Shown piece by piece: positions 41,917-51,247 of a stretch of DNA of 64,000 nt; the stretch's first letter is position 1; each line of letters opens with the position of its first letter. The stretch spans positions 27,266 to 91,265 of the forward strand of contig CAIVJW010000181.1 of assembly GCA_903906315.1 (NCBI GenBank), read 5' to 3'. Source of the DNA: an uncultured delta proteobacterium (GTDB taxonomy: Bacteria > Myxococcota_A > Polyangia > Polyangiales > Polyangiaceae). Under the pieces are notes generated by a model. It saw nothing but the letters and a program-made list of their open reading frames with translations, made no database searches and was not told where the DNA came from. A program made the position numbers and the translations under genes.

Positions 41917-41991
41917 GCGGTTCCCTCCGATTGTGAGTCCGACGAGGGGCGGAACGTGCGCACGCGGCTGCGATTGCGCAAGGGCGGGCGA

Positions 41992-42720
41992 TCAGGTCGG
42001 GTAGAGGCCCCCGTCGACCTGGACCGACTGGCCGGTGACGGAGCCATTGGACGCGAGCATGACGGCGACGCTCGCGACCTCCTTCGGCCGGCCGAAGCGA
42101 CCGACGGGGAGGACCTCCGGGCGCGCGCGCGCGTTGTTCGCGAGCATCTCGGTCTGCACGAGCGCGGGGCAGATCGCGTTGGCGGTGATCCCCTCGCTCG
42201 CGAGCTGCGAGGCGTAGCCGTGCATCAGGCCGATCATGCCCGCCTTCGACGCGGCGTAGTGCGGGCCGATGATGCCGCCGATGCGGGCCGCCACCGACGA
42301 GATGAAGAGGATGCGGCCGAAGCGGCGGGCGCGCATCGAGGGCACCACCGCGGACGTCACGAGGAACGCCGACCGGAGGTTCGTCGCGATCGTCTCGTCG
42401 AAGCGCGCGGCCGTCAGCTCGTCGAGCGTGTACGGCTGCGCCATGCCGGCGTTGTTCACGAGGATGTCGATGGGCCCGAGCGACGCCTCGACGTTCGCGC
42501 AGAGCGCGGCGACGTCCGCCTCGTGGGTGACGTCGCCCTGGAACGCGACCGATCGGCGGCCCTTCGTCTCGATGGCGTGGGCGACCGCGCGGCCTTCGTC
42601 GGCGCGCCGGAGGTAGTGCACGGCGACGTCCGCGCCCGCCTCCGCGAGCGCGATCGCGATGGCGCGGCCGATCCCGCGGCTGCTGCCGGTCACGAGGGCG
42701 ACACGTCCACGAATCGGCAT
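41992..42720 (-). CDS. Short-chain dehydrogenase/reductase (SDR), FabG-like
   Basis: 242 residues. Classical SDR: TGSSRGIGRAIAIAL cofactor motif, NNAG at about 89-92, catalytic Ser in SSVA, YAASK with the Tyr and Lys, and a C-terminal GGLYPT end. It could reduce 3-oxoacyl-ACP or a variety of ketones; the substrate is unknown and no fatty-acid genes are adjacent. A TATCCT hexamer lies 10 bases before the ATG. It probably leads a unit with the NmrA gene. Confidence 0.93.
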   Translation of the reverse strand: MPIRGRVALVTGSSRGIGRAIAIALAEAGADVAVHYLRRADEGRAVAHAIETKGRRSVAFQGDVTHEADVAALCANVEASLGPIDILVNNAGMAQPYTLDELTAARFDETIATNLRSAFLVTSAVVPSMRARRFGRILFISSVAARIGGIIGPHYAASKAGMIGLMHGYASQLASEGITANAICPALVQTEMLANNARARPEVLPVGRFGRPKEVASVAVMLASNGSVTGQSVQVDGGLYPT

Positions 42721-43046
42721 GGGGCCGCGGAGGATAGCGCAGGACGGTCGCGCCTGGCTCGGGAGGCCGATCCCGGTGGCTGCGCGCGGCGTGGCGTCGT
42801 GCGGGCGCCCGGAGAAGCCGCGGCATTCCAGGGTCGGCGCTCCCCTGCGCTGCGCCGCTCACCCGGGGGGCCCGCCCTCCGCGCAGCCCACCCGTCCGGG
42901 CGACGCGCGGCGAGGATGACGCGCGCGGCGTGCCGAAGGGGCGCCGGCGGCACACGAAGGCCCAGCTCCTCAGCGGAATGGCCTCGATTTCGCGATGAAT
43001 TTCGCTCGGCACGCCTGCTGCTGAGCGTCCCGAAGAGGAGCCTCCG
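42721..43046. other. 326-base divergent intergenic region
   Basis: Between the SDR gene and the Gly-rich lipoprotein. It holds the TATCCT element of the SDR gene (plus-strand about 42731-42736) and the strong ribosome-binding site GAGGAGCC before 43047. Nothing else gene-like is seen. Confidence 0.4.
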
Positions 43047-43427
43047 ATGACCCACTTCAATGACCTCCCCGCCCGCCCCCGCAGCGCCCGTCTTGCTCCG
43101 CGCTACCCACGAAAGGCGCTCCTCGGTGCGCTCGCGGTCGTCGCGGGCGCGATGGGTTGCAGCCCTTCGGTCGTCGAGGAGAGGGCGTCCACGACGACGA
43201 CCGCGTCCGAGCCGAGCTCGTTCGCGGGCACCACGTCCGAGGGCTGGGGCGAGGGTGGAGCGGCAGGCGTGGGCGGAGCGGGGGGCGCGGGCGGTGCCCC
43301 CACGACCTCGAGCGCGACGATCACGACGACCGAGACCGGCGGCGCGGGCGGTAGCTTCGGCGGCGACCAGGCCGAGGGCTGGGGCGGCGCGGGCGGGGTC
43401 GGCGGGGCCGGCGGCGAAGCGCCGTAG
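43047..43427 (+). CDS. Small Gly/Ala/Thr-rich lipoprotein
   Basis: 126 residues, preceded by a good ribosome-binding site. Hydrophobic segment and lipobox AMGC, then a Ser/Thr-rich stretch and imperfect glycine-rich repeats ([31 protein letters not shown]). Low complexity suggests a flexible surface or spacer lipoprotein. No known family. Confidence 0.6.
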   Translation: MTHFNDLPARPRSARLAPRYPRKALLGALAVVAGAMGCSPSVVEERASTTTTASEPSSFAGTTSEGWGEGGAAGVGGAGGAGGAPTTSSATITTTETGGAGGSFGGDQAEGWGGAGGVGGAGGEAP

Positions 43428-43547
43428 CGAGGAGCGCGCGCCGCACCTCGCAGGGAGGTGCTTGCCGCTCGGCCGGGCGCGTGGTGGTCACGGCCGAGCG
43501 ATCGACGCGGAAGGCGAGGGCGGCTCCGACGGACTACGCTTGCAGCC

Positions 43548-46541
43548 GTGGCGGAGGGCGCAGGCGTGGCGACCGGGAGGATCGGGGCGGCGTCGCGCTT
43601 CGATCGCTTCCTCGTCGCGGTCGCGGCGCTCCTCTGTCTGCTCTTCGCGGCCATGCTGCGCGACGTCTCCGTCCTGTCGCTCGCGCTCGGGCCGATCGCG
43701 CCCGCTCCGCCGGTGCCGCAGGACGCGGGGCCGCGCGATGCGTCGCTCGCCGTCACGGTCGTCGACGAGGCCGGCAAGCCGCTCGCGGGGTCGAGCGTGC
43801 GCGTCTTCTCGCTGCGCGCCGATCGCGCGTACTACGCGGGCGAGCGCGAGAGCGACGACGCGGGGCTCGCTCGGTTCGCGGGGCTGCCGCGCGGCGAGGC
43901 GTGGGTGCTCGGCTACGGCGCCGGCCTGGCGCGCGGATCCACGCGCGTCGTGCTCGACGCGGGCCCCCGCGAGGCGCGCCTCGTCCTCCGGCCCGCGGTC
44001 GCGCTCGAGGTCGAGGTCGTCGACGAGCGCGATCGCCCCGTGGAGGGGGCGGAGGTGATCGTGACGACTGGCGACCCGCTGCCTTCGCTCGGGCGCACGG
44101 ACCGCGCCGGGCGCGCGCGCGTCGATCGGCTGGGCCCGCCGCCGTACGTGGTGCGCGTCGCCGCGGTGGGCTTCGATCCGGTGACGCGGTCGGCCGTGTC
44201 TCCTGGCGCGACGCCGCTTCGGGTGCGGCTCGAGCGGCTCGCGTCGTTCGTGGTCACCGTCGTCGGTCCCGAGGACGCGCCCGTCGCCGGCGCGACCGTG
44301 CTCGCGGCCGGCCCCGGCCTGTGGCCCGCGCGATCGACGACCACCGGGGCCGACGGCACCGCGCGCATCGGCGGGCTCCGCGGCGGCGTCTACGATCTCA
44401 AGGCGCGGTCGGGCGAGCTCGCGAGCGCGACCGACGTCGGCGTGGCCGCCAAGCGCGGCGAGGTGCGGGCCGTTCGCCTCGTGCTCGCGCAGGCGCGGCG
44501 CGTGCGGGTGACAGTCACCGATGGCGAGGGCGAGGACGCGCCGCCGGTGAAAGAGGCCGCCGTCGTGATCGTCGAGGAGGGCCTGTCGTCGTTCCCGCTG
44601 GAAGGCCGCACCGACGACCGCGGCGTGGTGGCGATCGGCCCGGTGGCGCGCGGCCACGCGACGGTCTCCGCGCGGGCGGCGGGCTTCGTCGCGAGGAGCG
44701 CGGTGCTGGTCACGCCCGAGCAGACCGAGGCGAGGATCGCGCTCGTGCGGGGCGGCGCGATCGTCGGCGACGTCGTCGATGACCGCGGCTACCCGGTCGC
44801 GGGGGCCTCGATCGAGGTCGTGGGCGTCGATCTCGAGGGCATGCCCATCGACGAGACGAGCGCGATGACCGACTTTCGCGAGCGCCACTTCGACGCCGCG
44901 CTGCTCGGCCCGGCGCCGCTCGTGCCGATGGGCGAGCTCGGCGTGATGCCCGGCCCGATCCCCGACGTGCCGCGCGGCGACGTGCCGATCGCGCCCAGGC
45001 GCGCCGGTGGTGACCCGTGGGTCACCCGTCGCGACGGGGCGTTCCGCGCCGATCCGGTGCCGCCCGGCCGCGTGCGCGTGATCGTGCGGCACCCGGCGTA
45101 CGTCGAGGGGCAGAGCGCGCTCGTGACGATCACCTCGGGCGGCGAGGCGCGCGTGCACGTCGTCTTGCGATCGGGCGGATCGCTCGAGGGGCGCGTGATC
45201 GAGGAGGACCGGCGGCCGGTCGGCGGCGCGCGCGTCGAGATCGCCTCCACGCGCGGCGCGTTCGAGCGCGTCGTGTACACCGCCGACGACGGCACGTTCG
45301 CGATCGCGGCCGTGCCCGACGAGGTGCTCGTCACCGTGTCCCGCCGCGAAGCGCCGGGCGATCCGGCCGCGCGGCTCGTCGTCGAGGTCCCCGAGGACCG
45401 CCGCCGCGAGGTCGAGGTCGTGCTGCCGAAGCTCCGCGAGGCGCTCGCCTTGCGGGTGGACGACGACCGCGGCTACCCGATCGGCCGCGTCGAGATCCGC
45501 GCCGTCTCGCTCGATCCGGCCGTCGCGCTGCGCCGCACGCTCTTCACGGCCGACGATGGGACCACCGAGCTGCCCGGCGCGCGCGGGCTGCCGCTGCGGC
45601 TCGAGCTCTCGCGCCCGACGAACGCGCCGAAGATCGTCGAGATCGAGGCGGCTCCGGCGTCGCTCACGATCGCCCTCGATCGAGGGATCCTCGGGCGCGG
45701 CCGCGTGACCGCGCGCGACGGGCGCGACCGCGTCGCCGACGCCGAGGTCACCGTGCACACGCGGACCGGGCCGCGCCACGCGCGCACCGACGCCGAGGGC
45801 GGCTTCGAGGTCGCCGACCTCGCGCCCGGGCGCGTGCGCGTCGAGGCGCACCACCCCGGTCACGCCCGCGCCGAGGCGGTGCGAAAGGTGGCCGGGGACT
45901 TCGATCACCCGGCGGATCTCGGCGCGATCGATCTCGACGAGGCCGGCGAGGTGACGGGCGAGGTCGTCGACGCGATGGACGAGCCGGTCGCGGGAGCGCG
46001 GGTCGGCCGCGACAAGGTGCCGACCTTCCTGCCCGTCGGCCCGCTCCCGCCCGGGATCGTTTCGACCGACAAAAAGGGGCGCTTCACGATCGGCGGCCTG
46101 CCCGAGGGCGAGGTGCGCCTCGAGGCCTACGCGGCCGAGCTCGGGCGCGGCGCGATCGAGGGCGTCTCGGTGCGCGCGGGCCGCACCACCTCGCGGGTCA
46201 CGCTCAAGCTGTCGGGCGGCGGCCCCGTCGCGCCCGAGCCCAGGGGCGCGGGGAGCGTGGCCGTCACGCTCGGCGAGCGCGGTGACGGCGCGCAGCAGGT
46301 GGTCGTCGTGGTGATGGTCCCTCCCGCGAGCGAGGCCGAGCTGGCGGGGGTCGAGCCAGGCGACGAGCTGCGCGCCGTGAACGGGCGCGCCGTCCGCTCG
46401 ATCGAGCAGGCGCGCGAGCGGCTCTCGGGGCCGCTCGCCGAGGACGTCGTCCTGGACCTCGCGCGCGACGACGCCTCGGGGCCGGGCACCGCGCGCGCGA
46501 GCTGGCTCACGCGCGTGCGGCGCGAGCGCGTCCGCCGCTGA
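43548..46541 (+). CDS. Large exported protein with tandem carboxypeptidase-regulatory-like beta domains and a C-terminal PDZ
   Basis: About 997 residues from the GTG at 43548; the frame is open to 43458. One N-terminal transmembrane segment (about 21-37) places the rest outside the cytoplasm. The body is a chain of roughly eight 80-100-residue beta-sandwich units with the pattern V-x-D-x-x-G-x-P-V-x-G-A-x-V and T-D-x-x-G-x-F/A-x-I/V, typical of CarboxypepD_reg/Big-type domains. The last 80 residues are PDZ-like (AELAGVEPGDELRAVNGRAV). Possible scaffold or peptide-binding surface protein. TACGCT lies 7 bases before the GTG. Confidence 0.8.
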   Translation: MAEGAGVATGRIGAASRFDRFLVAVAALLCLLFAAMLRDVSVLSLALGPIAPAPPVPQDAGPRDASLAVTVVDEAGKPLAGSSVRVFSLRADRAYYAGERESDDAGLARFAGLPRGEAWVLGYGAGLARGSTRVVLDAGPREARLVLRPAVALEVEVVDERDRPVEGAEVIVTTGDPLPSLGRTDRAGRARVDRLGPPPYVVRVAAVGFDPVTRSAVSPGATPLRVRLERLASFVVTVVGPEDAPVAGATVLAAGPGLWPARSTTTGADGTARIGGLRGGVYDLKARSGELASATDVGVAAKRGEVRAVRLVLAQARRVRVTVTDGEGEDAPPVKEAAVVIVEEGLSSFPLEGRTDDRGVVAIGPVARGHATVSARAAGFVARSAVLVTPEQTEARIALVRGGAIVGDVVDDRGYPVAGASIEVVGVDLEGMPIDETSAMTDFRERHFDAALLGPAPLVPMGELGVMPGPIPDVPRGDVPIAPRRAGGDPWVTRRDGAFRADPVPPGRVRVIVRHPAYVEGQSALVTITSGGEARVHVVLRSGGSLEGRVIEEDRRPVGGARVEIASTRGAFERVVYTADDGTFAIAAVPDEVLVTVSRREAPGDPAARLVVEVPEDRRREVEVVLPKLREALALRVDDDRGYPIGRVEIRAVSLDPAVALRRTLFTADDGTTELPGARGLPLRLELSRPTNAPKIVEIEAAPASLTIALDRGILGRGRVTARDGRDRVADAEVTVHTRTGPRHARTDAEGGFEVADLAPGRVRVEAHHPGHARAEAVRKVAGDFDHPADLGAIDLDEAGEVTGEVVDAMDEPVAGARVGRDKVPTFLPVGPLPPGIVSTDKKGRFTIGGLPEGEVRLEAYAAELGRGAIEGVSVRAGRTTSRVTLKLSGGGPVAPEPRGAGSVAVTLGERGDGAQQVVVVVMVPPASEAELAGVEPGDELRAVNGRAVRSIEQARERLSGPLAEDVVLDLARDDASGPGTARASWLTRVRRERVRR

Positions 46542-46620
46542 GGCGCCCGCTGCGGGCGGCGGGCCGCGACGTGGCCCGATGCCGCTCACCGAACCGCGGA
46601 GCACGGGTTAGATTCGAGCG

Positions 46621-47436
46621 ATGATCGATCGTCGCTCGCTCCTCGGATCCTCCCTCGTCGGCGGCGTGGTCGCGGTCGCGATCGCCGCGGCGGTCGCGCA
46701 CGGCGCGGGCTGCGTCACCGACGGCACCGCCGACGAGCCGGCCGTGTCCGCGAGGACCGACGGCGGCGGCTTCCAGGCGGTCGTGCGCCTCGACGGGGGC
46801 GGTGCGGCGGCCTCGCCGCCCGACGGCGTCGCGGCGTGTCCGAAGGGCGACTGCAACTACCAGACGGGCGAGGGCTGCGGCGACGCGGGCTCGTGCGTGC
46901 CGATCCCCGGCCCGCAGGGCATCGCGCCGACCTGCTACGAGGCGGGGGCCGGGCTCGCGGGCGCCGCTTGCACCCAGTGGTCCGACTGCGCGCCGGGGCA
47001 CCTGTGCGACGGCACCGGCCACTGCCGCAAGCTCTGCTGCGGCGGCGACTGGAGCGGCTGCGCGGGCGGCGAGCACTGCCTGCGCAACCTCGAGCTCGCG
47101 ACGGACGCGGGCCCGACGCAGACGGGCGCGATGCTCTGCTACCCCGTCGACACGTGCGATCCGCTCGTGCCCGAGTCGTGCGCCGAGCCCGGCACGACGT
47201 GCCAGATCGCCGACGCCACCGGCGCCTCCGCGTGCCTGCCCCAGGGCAAGGGCGGGGTCAGCCAGGCGTGCCCCTGCAAGGGCGGCTTCCTTTGCGTCCT
47301 CGAGGGCAAGAAGAGCCTCTGCCGCCGTCTCTGCAAGGCGGTCGAGGGCGGCGGCGCGCCGTACTGCCCGCCGAACGAGGGCACGTGCACCCACTTCACG
47401 CGCGACCCCGATGGCGTGGGCGAGTGCGCGTACTGA
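46621..47436 (+). CDS. Cys-rich lipoprotein with Tat-like signal
   Basis: 271 residues. The N-terminus DRRSLLGSSLVGG has a twin-arginine pattern followed by a hydrophobic stretch and lipobox GAGC, suggesting a Tat-exported lipoprotein. The mature part holds more than twenty cysteines in short Gly/Asp-rich loops, probably disulfide-bonded. No enzyme motif. TAGATT (46609-46614) ends six bases before the ATG and there is no Shine-Dalgarno sequence. Confidence 0.65.
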   Translation: MIDRRSLLGSSLVGGVVAVAIAAAVAHGAGCVTDGTADEPAVSARTDGGGFQAVVRLDGGGAAASPPDGVAACPKGDCNYQTGEGCGDAGSCVPIPGPQGIAPTCYEAGAGLAGAACTQWSDCAPGHLCDGTGHCRKLCCGGDWSGCAGGEHCLRNLELATDAGPTQTGAMLCYPVDTCDPLVPESCAEPGTTCQIADATGASACLPQGKGGVSQACPCKGGFLCVLEGKKSLCRRLCKAVEGGGAPYCPPNEGTCTHFTRDPDGVGECAY

Positions 47437-47586
47437 TCGCGCGCCGAGGTCGAACCACCGCGGGAGGTGGGGCAGGGCCCGCCCGCCCCCTCCCGGCGAC
47501 CGCCGCGGCGCGCGCGACCGCGGCGAGGGCGCCCCGAGAGGCCGGCCGACGCGAGGCCTCGCGTCGAAGCCTCGCGGGAGACCGCC

Positions 47587-47979
47587 TCAGTTCTTCGCCT
47601 TCTGGAGCACGATCTCGGGGCCGTTGCCGAGCACCCAGCGCAGCGTGTGGTCGCCCGTGAAGCGGAGGTTGGCGTCGTCGTTGCCGCCCTCCTCTCGATG
47701 GAAGCTCACGGTCACGTGATCGCCTTCGACCTTCGACACCTTGAACGTGCCGTTCCTCGGCGCCTCGGCCGGGATCGTGATGGTCACCTTGTTGCCCGCG
47801 AACTCGAGCGCGGTGCCCTTGACCCAGCCGGTCGCCTTGCCGACCTGGGACGGGGGCACGTTCTCGATCGATTCCCCGAGCCAACGACCCTGGAGCTTGT
47901 CCCTCGGCGTCTTCTCGCAGCCGAGCAGCGCGACCATCGTGAGGGGCAGAGCGACTGCTAGTGAGATCCGGAACCGCAT
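47587..47979 (-). CDS. Small lipoprotein
   Basis: 130 residues from the ATG at 47979, which has GGAGAGG just upstream; a TTG 12 bases earlier is less likely. Lipobox LLGC. The mature domain of about 105 residues looks like an all-beta lipocalin-type or META-like fold (LQGRWLGESIEN, then TFKVSKVEGDHVTVSFHREEG). Myxobacteria have many such proteins. Function unknown. Confidence 0.65.
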   Translation of the reverse strand: MRFRISLAVALPLTMVALLGCEKTPRDKLQGRWLGESIENVPPSQVGKATGWVKGTALEFAGNKVTITIPAEAPRNGTFKVSKVEGDHVTVSFHREEGGNDDANLRFTGDHTLRWVLGNGPEIVLQKAKN

Positions 47980-48191
47980 GAGCCTCTCCAATCACCCCCG
48001 GACGGGAGCCGTCCTCGACAAATGCTAGGGAACGGGCCCGAAGAGGGCCAAGGAATGTGGTCGCATGTGCGCAAATGTATCCCTGGGCACCTCCCGGGTC
48101 CGGCCGTGAGCCCACGAGTTCGGGAGTACGCTGCGGCTCCGTCGGGGGCGACGGGCGATCCGGCGATCCGGACGACGAGGTGGGTGCGCGC

Positions 48192-49550
48192 ATGATCGAA
48201 GGGCGAGGGTCGAGACGGCAGCTCGCGGCGAGGGCCGCTCTGGCTGCGGCGATCGGGCTCGGTGGGGCCGATCTCGCGCTCGTCGCGGCGTGCGACTCGA
48301 CCAGCGGGGGCGCCGGCGCCGGGACGTTCGACGCGGGCGCGAGCCCCAATGCGAGCATCTACCCCGCGCCGCTCGTGACCGAGGCGCCCGACCTCGACGC
48401 GGCCGCCCCCGATGCGAGCGCGCAGGGCCTGGTCGCCGACCCCTCGGGCCGCCTGCTCGTCCCGGATGCGTCGGCGCTGCCGCCCGAGCCGCTCCAGCCG
48501 GACACCGATCTCGCGGCCGAGCCGCTCGGCACGAAGGACCTCGCCGGCGTGACGCTCGAGGGCAGCTGGCGGTGGCGCGACGTGCCGCAGGCGCCGCGCG
48601 CGCCCGAGGTCGCGGTCGAGGGCGTGAAGGAGGCGCAGAAGCTCACGGTGCTGGCCTTCAAGGTCGACCTCTCGGACTCCGGGCGCATGCGCCTGGAGCA
48701 CGCCTCGCGGGCGCTGCCGCTGCCGGCGCGATCGGAGATCCGCGCGCGCGTCGATCGCTGGGGCAGCCTCGTGATGTGGCCGGGGGCGGCCTCGTTCCGG
48801 GTGGTGCCGCCGGGCGCGCTGCGCACGGTGATCGGCGAGCGCCGCGTCGACGTGACGCCGCTGTCGGTCGGCACGGTGCGCGCGGCCGGCGAGGGCAAGC
48901 GCCTCGGCGTCCCGACGCGCAAGGTCGACCTCGCGTCGAGCCTCGGCACGCTGCGGATCGAGCTCGGCAAGGTGCCCGAGGCGGGCGACGGCGGCGCCGT
49001 GCTCTGCCGCGCGCTCGTCGAGATCGCCGGCGTCGATCCGCGATCGCCCGTGTGCGTGAGCGGCGAGGTCCCGCTCGGGGCCGCGTATGCGTGGCAGGAA
49101 GGCGGCGGCATTGGGCTCGAGATGACGGCGATGATCAAGCGCACCGACCTCGCCCCGGGCGAGCTGCTCGTCCCGCCGCCCGGCGCCAAGCGCGAGCGAT
49201 CCGGCCTGCCGATCGCGGCCGGCGGCGTGTTCCTCACGCGCGAGGAGCTCGCCGCGTTCCGGTCCTCGGCCCTGCCGATGCCCGCGAAGCCCGACCCGGC
49301 CGCGCCCGGCGAGGGCTTCCTCGCCGTGAACCGGAGCGACCTCCTGATGTACCTGCTCCTCGACGGCGTGCCGGTCGTCGCCGTGCCGCCGCTCGCGGAG
49401 CGCTACGTCCTCGGGCCACCCCGGGGCCGCTACGGCGTTGCGTGGCGCACGTTCCTCGGTGACCGCATCGGAGCGCCGCAGACGCTCGAGCTGCCCGCGC
49501 GGATCGTGTACGGCGTGACGCCGGACGCGGGCGCGCCCGATGGCGGCTGA
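48192..49550 (+). CDS. Putative lipoprotein, unknown family
   Basis: 452 residues from the ATG at 48192. N-terminus with Arg pair and hydrophobic run to a lipobox LVAAC, then a disordered Ala/Asp-rich linker. The C-terminal 300 residues are beta-rich with ordered hydrophobic periodicity but no recognised domain. It precedes the T6SS accessory island without obvious coupling; the neighbouring DUF2169 gene points toward it (convergent). Confidence 0.6.
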   Translation: MIEGRGSRRQLAARAALAAAIGLGGADLALVAACDSTSGGAGAGTFDAGASPNASIYPAPLVTEAPDLDAAAPDASAQGLVADPSGRLLVPDASALPPEPLQPDTDLAAEPLGTKDLAGVTLEGSWRWRDVPQAPRAPEVAVEGVKEAQKLTVLAFKVDLSDSGRMRLEHASRALPLPARSEIRARVDRWGSLVMWPGAASFRVVPPGALRTVIGERRVDVTPLSVGTVRAAGEGKRLGVPTRKVDLASSLGTLRIELGKVPEAGDGGAVLCRALVEIAGVDPRSPVCVSGEVPLGAAYAWQEGGGIGLEMTAMIKRTDLAPGELLVPPPGAKRERSGLPIAAGGVFLTREELAAFRSSALPMPAKPDPAAPGEGFLAVNRSDLLMYLLLDGVPVVAVPPLAERYVLGPPRGRYGVAWRTFLGDRIGAPQTLELPARIVYGVTPDAGAPDGG

Positions 49551-49562
49551 CCGAGGCGGCGG

Positions 49563-51107
49563 CTATTTGAGCCTCTTGTAGAGCAGCTTCAACGCGTCGG
49601 CCTTCGGCGCGGCCTTGGGCTGCGGCGGCGGCTGCGGTGCGGCCGTCGGTGCGGCCTCCGGCGCGGCCTTCGCCCACGGATCGGCAGCGATCGCGGGCCT
49701 TGGCGCGGACGCGCGCGGTGGTTCGGGGGCGGCGAAGTCCGGCGGGGGTTCGGGCGGGGCGAAGGCCGGCGGCGGAGGGGCGGAGAAGTTTGGCGGGGGC
49801 ACGAACGGCGGCGGCGGGGCGGCGAGGGCCCGGGCGTGGAAGGCGGGTGCCGACGGGGGCGGCGCCACCTCGACGTCGATCGCCATCGTCGCTGCGCCTG
49901 GCATGGGCGCGCGCGGAGCCGCAGCGATGGGGGCGTTGCCCCACGGGGTCGCGGCGCCGTCGGCGAGGCGCGGCGGTGCCGCGGGCGCGGGCGGTCGCGC
50001 GGCGAAGGGCAGCGCGGCGGTCGGGGTCGGCGCGGCGGGATCGTCGAGGAACATCGTCCCGGGGGCCGGGGGCGCAGGCGCGGGCGCGTCTTCGAGGAAC
50101 ACCGTGCCCGTGGTGACGAAAGGCTTCGGGGCCGGCGCAGGAGTGATCGAGTCCATGACGACCGTCCCGGCCGCGCCGGTGCGCGCGGGCGCGTGGGCGG
50201 GCGCCGCGGCCGCGGGCTGCGCGGGCGCGTGGGCGGGCGCGGTGGGTGCGGCGCCGCTCGCGGCGATTCGGCGCAGGATCTCGTGGGCCGCGAACGCGGG
50301 CGGCGCCGGCGCCACGGGATCGAGCGGCGCGTCGGGGGCTCGCGCCTCGAGGCGCAGGTGCGGGACCGCGTCGAGGCCGGGGAGCTCGAGCTCGGCGAGC
50401 CACACGAGCGTGCAGCGCCGACGGTCGGTGTCGATCACGACGCGCTTGCACTCGATCACGAGCGGGGCCTGCTCGCCGCCGAGGAGGGCGCGAGCCGCGG
50501 GGGCGCGCGAGGGCAGGACGAAGCCGAGATCCGCCGCGTCCGGGTGGAGGTTGCCGAGCAGGATCTGGTCGCCGCCGACGAGCCGATCGCACTGCTGATC
50601 GGCCGGCGCGGCCTGGTGGAACGCGAAGTCGAAGTCGTCGGGCAGCGCGAGCACGCCCTGCGCGTCGGTGACCGGCGGGGCGGCGCCGCCGAGCCGCGCC
50701 ACCCGTTCGGCCGAGGTGCGGCCGCGCGGGCCGAGGCCGGGCGAGTCGCTGGCGGCCTGCGCGAGCGCGCGCTTCTCGAGGACCGTCTGGCCGCCTCGCA
50801 CGAGCGCGAGGCGCACCATCGTGATGCCGGCCGGCGCGAACACCGCGCCCGCGTGCACGATCTCGGCCCGCGGGATGCGCGGCGCGAGGTCCGAAGCCGA
50901 GCGGACCGCGCGCGCCGGGTCGTCGCGGTAGTGCCGGTCCTCGTCGTCGACCGGGTCGGGCGCGACGGCCGCGGCCGGCCCGGCGACGAGGGCGTAGGCG
51001 GTCTTGAGGACGACCGTGACGAGGAGCGCGCCCCGGTGGGTCCAGAGCAGCGACGCGGCCGCGAGCGATCCGGACACGTGGACAGGCACGATCGAACGGG
51101 CGGACAT
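49563..51107 (-). CDS. DUF2169 family protein with long Pro/Ala-rich tail
   Basis: 514 residues from the ATG at 51107. The first 300 residues match the DUF2169 pattern: a beta-rich start (LLVTVVLKTAYALV), a D-x-x-D-x-x-Y-x-D-D block, SASDLAPRIPRAEIVHAGAVFAPAG. DUF2169 proteins accompany VgrG and PAAR genes in T6SS loci and are thought to act as effector adaptors or chaperones. The remaining 220 residues are Pro/Ala-rich, disordered, with short repeats (GTVFLEDA, GTMFLDDP). Divergent from vgrG with 140 bases between. Confidence 0.8.
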   Translation of the reverse strand: MSARSIVPVHVSGSLAAASLLWTHRGALLVTVVLKTAYALVAGPAAAVAPDPVDDEDRHYRDDPARAVRSASDLAPRIPRAEIVHAGAVFAPAGITMVRLALVRGGQTVLEKRALAQAASDSPGLGPRGRTSAERVARLGGAAPPVTDAQGVLALPDDFDFAFHQAAPADQQCDRLVGGDQILLGNLHPDAADLGFVLPSRAPAARALLGGEQAPLVIECKRVVIDTDRRRCTLVWLAELELPGLDAVPHLRLEARAPDAPLDPVAPAPPAFAAHEILRRIAASGAAPTAPAHAPAQPAAAAPAHAPARTGAAGTVVMDSITPAPAPKPFVTTGTVFLEDAPAPAPPAPGTMFLDDPAAPTPTAALPFAARPPAPAAPPRLADGAATPWGNAPIAAAPRAPMPGAATMAIDVEVAPPPSAPAFHARALAAPPPPFVPPPNFSAPPPPAFAPPEPPPDFAAPEPPRASAPRPAIAADPWAKAAPEAAPTAAPQPPPQPKAAPKADALKLLYKRLK

Positions 51108-51247
51108 CGAGCCACGATATCGACGCCCGGCGCCGCGCGCGAGGGCCACGCCGCCGCGAAGCGGGAGCTCGCGGAAGGTCCGTCCTCACGGGCGTTCGCG
51201 CCGCGGAGCGCGCCTTGACGGGCCGCCGGCGCGGGTGGTTCCCTGAC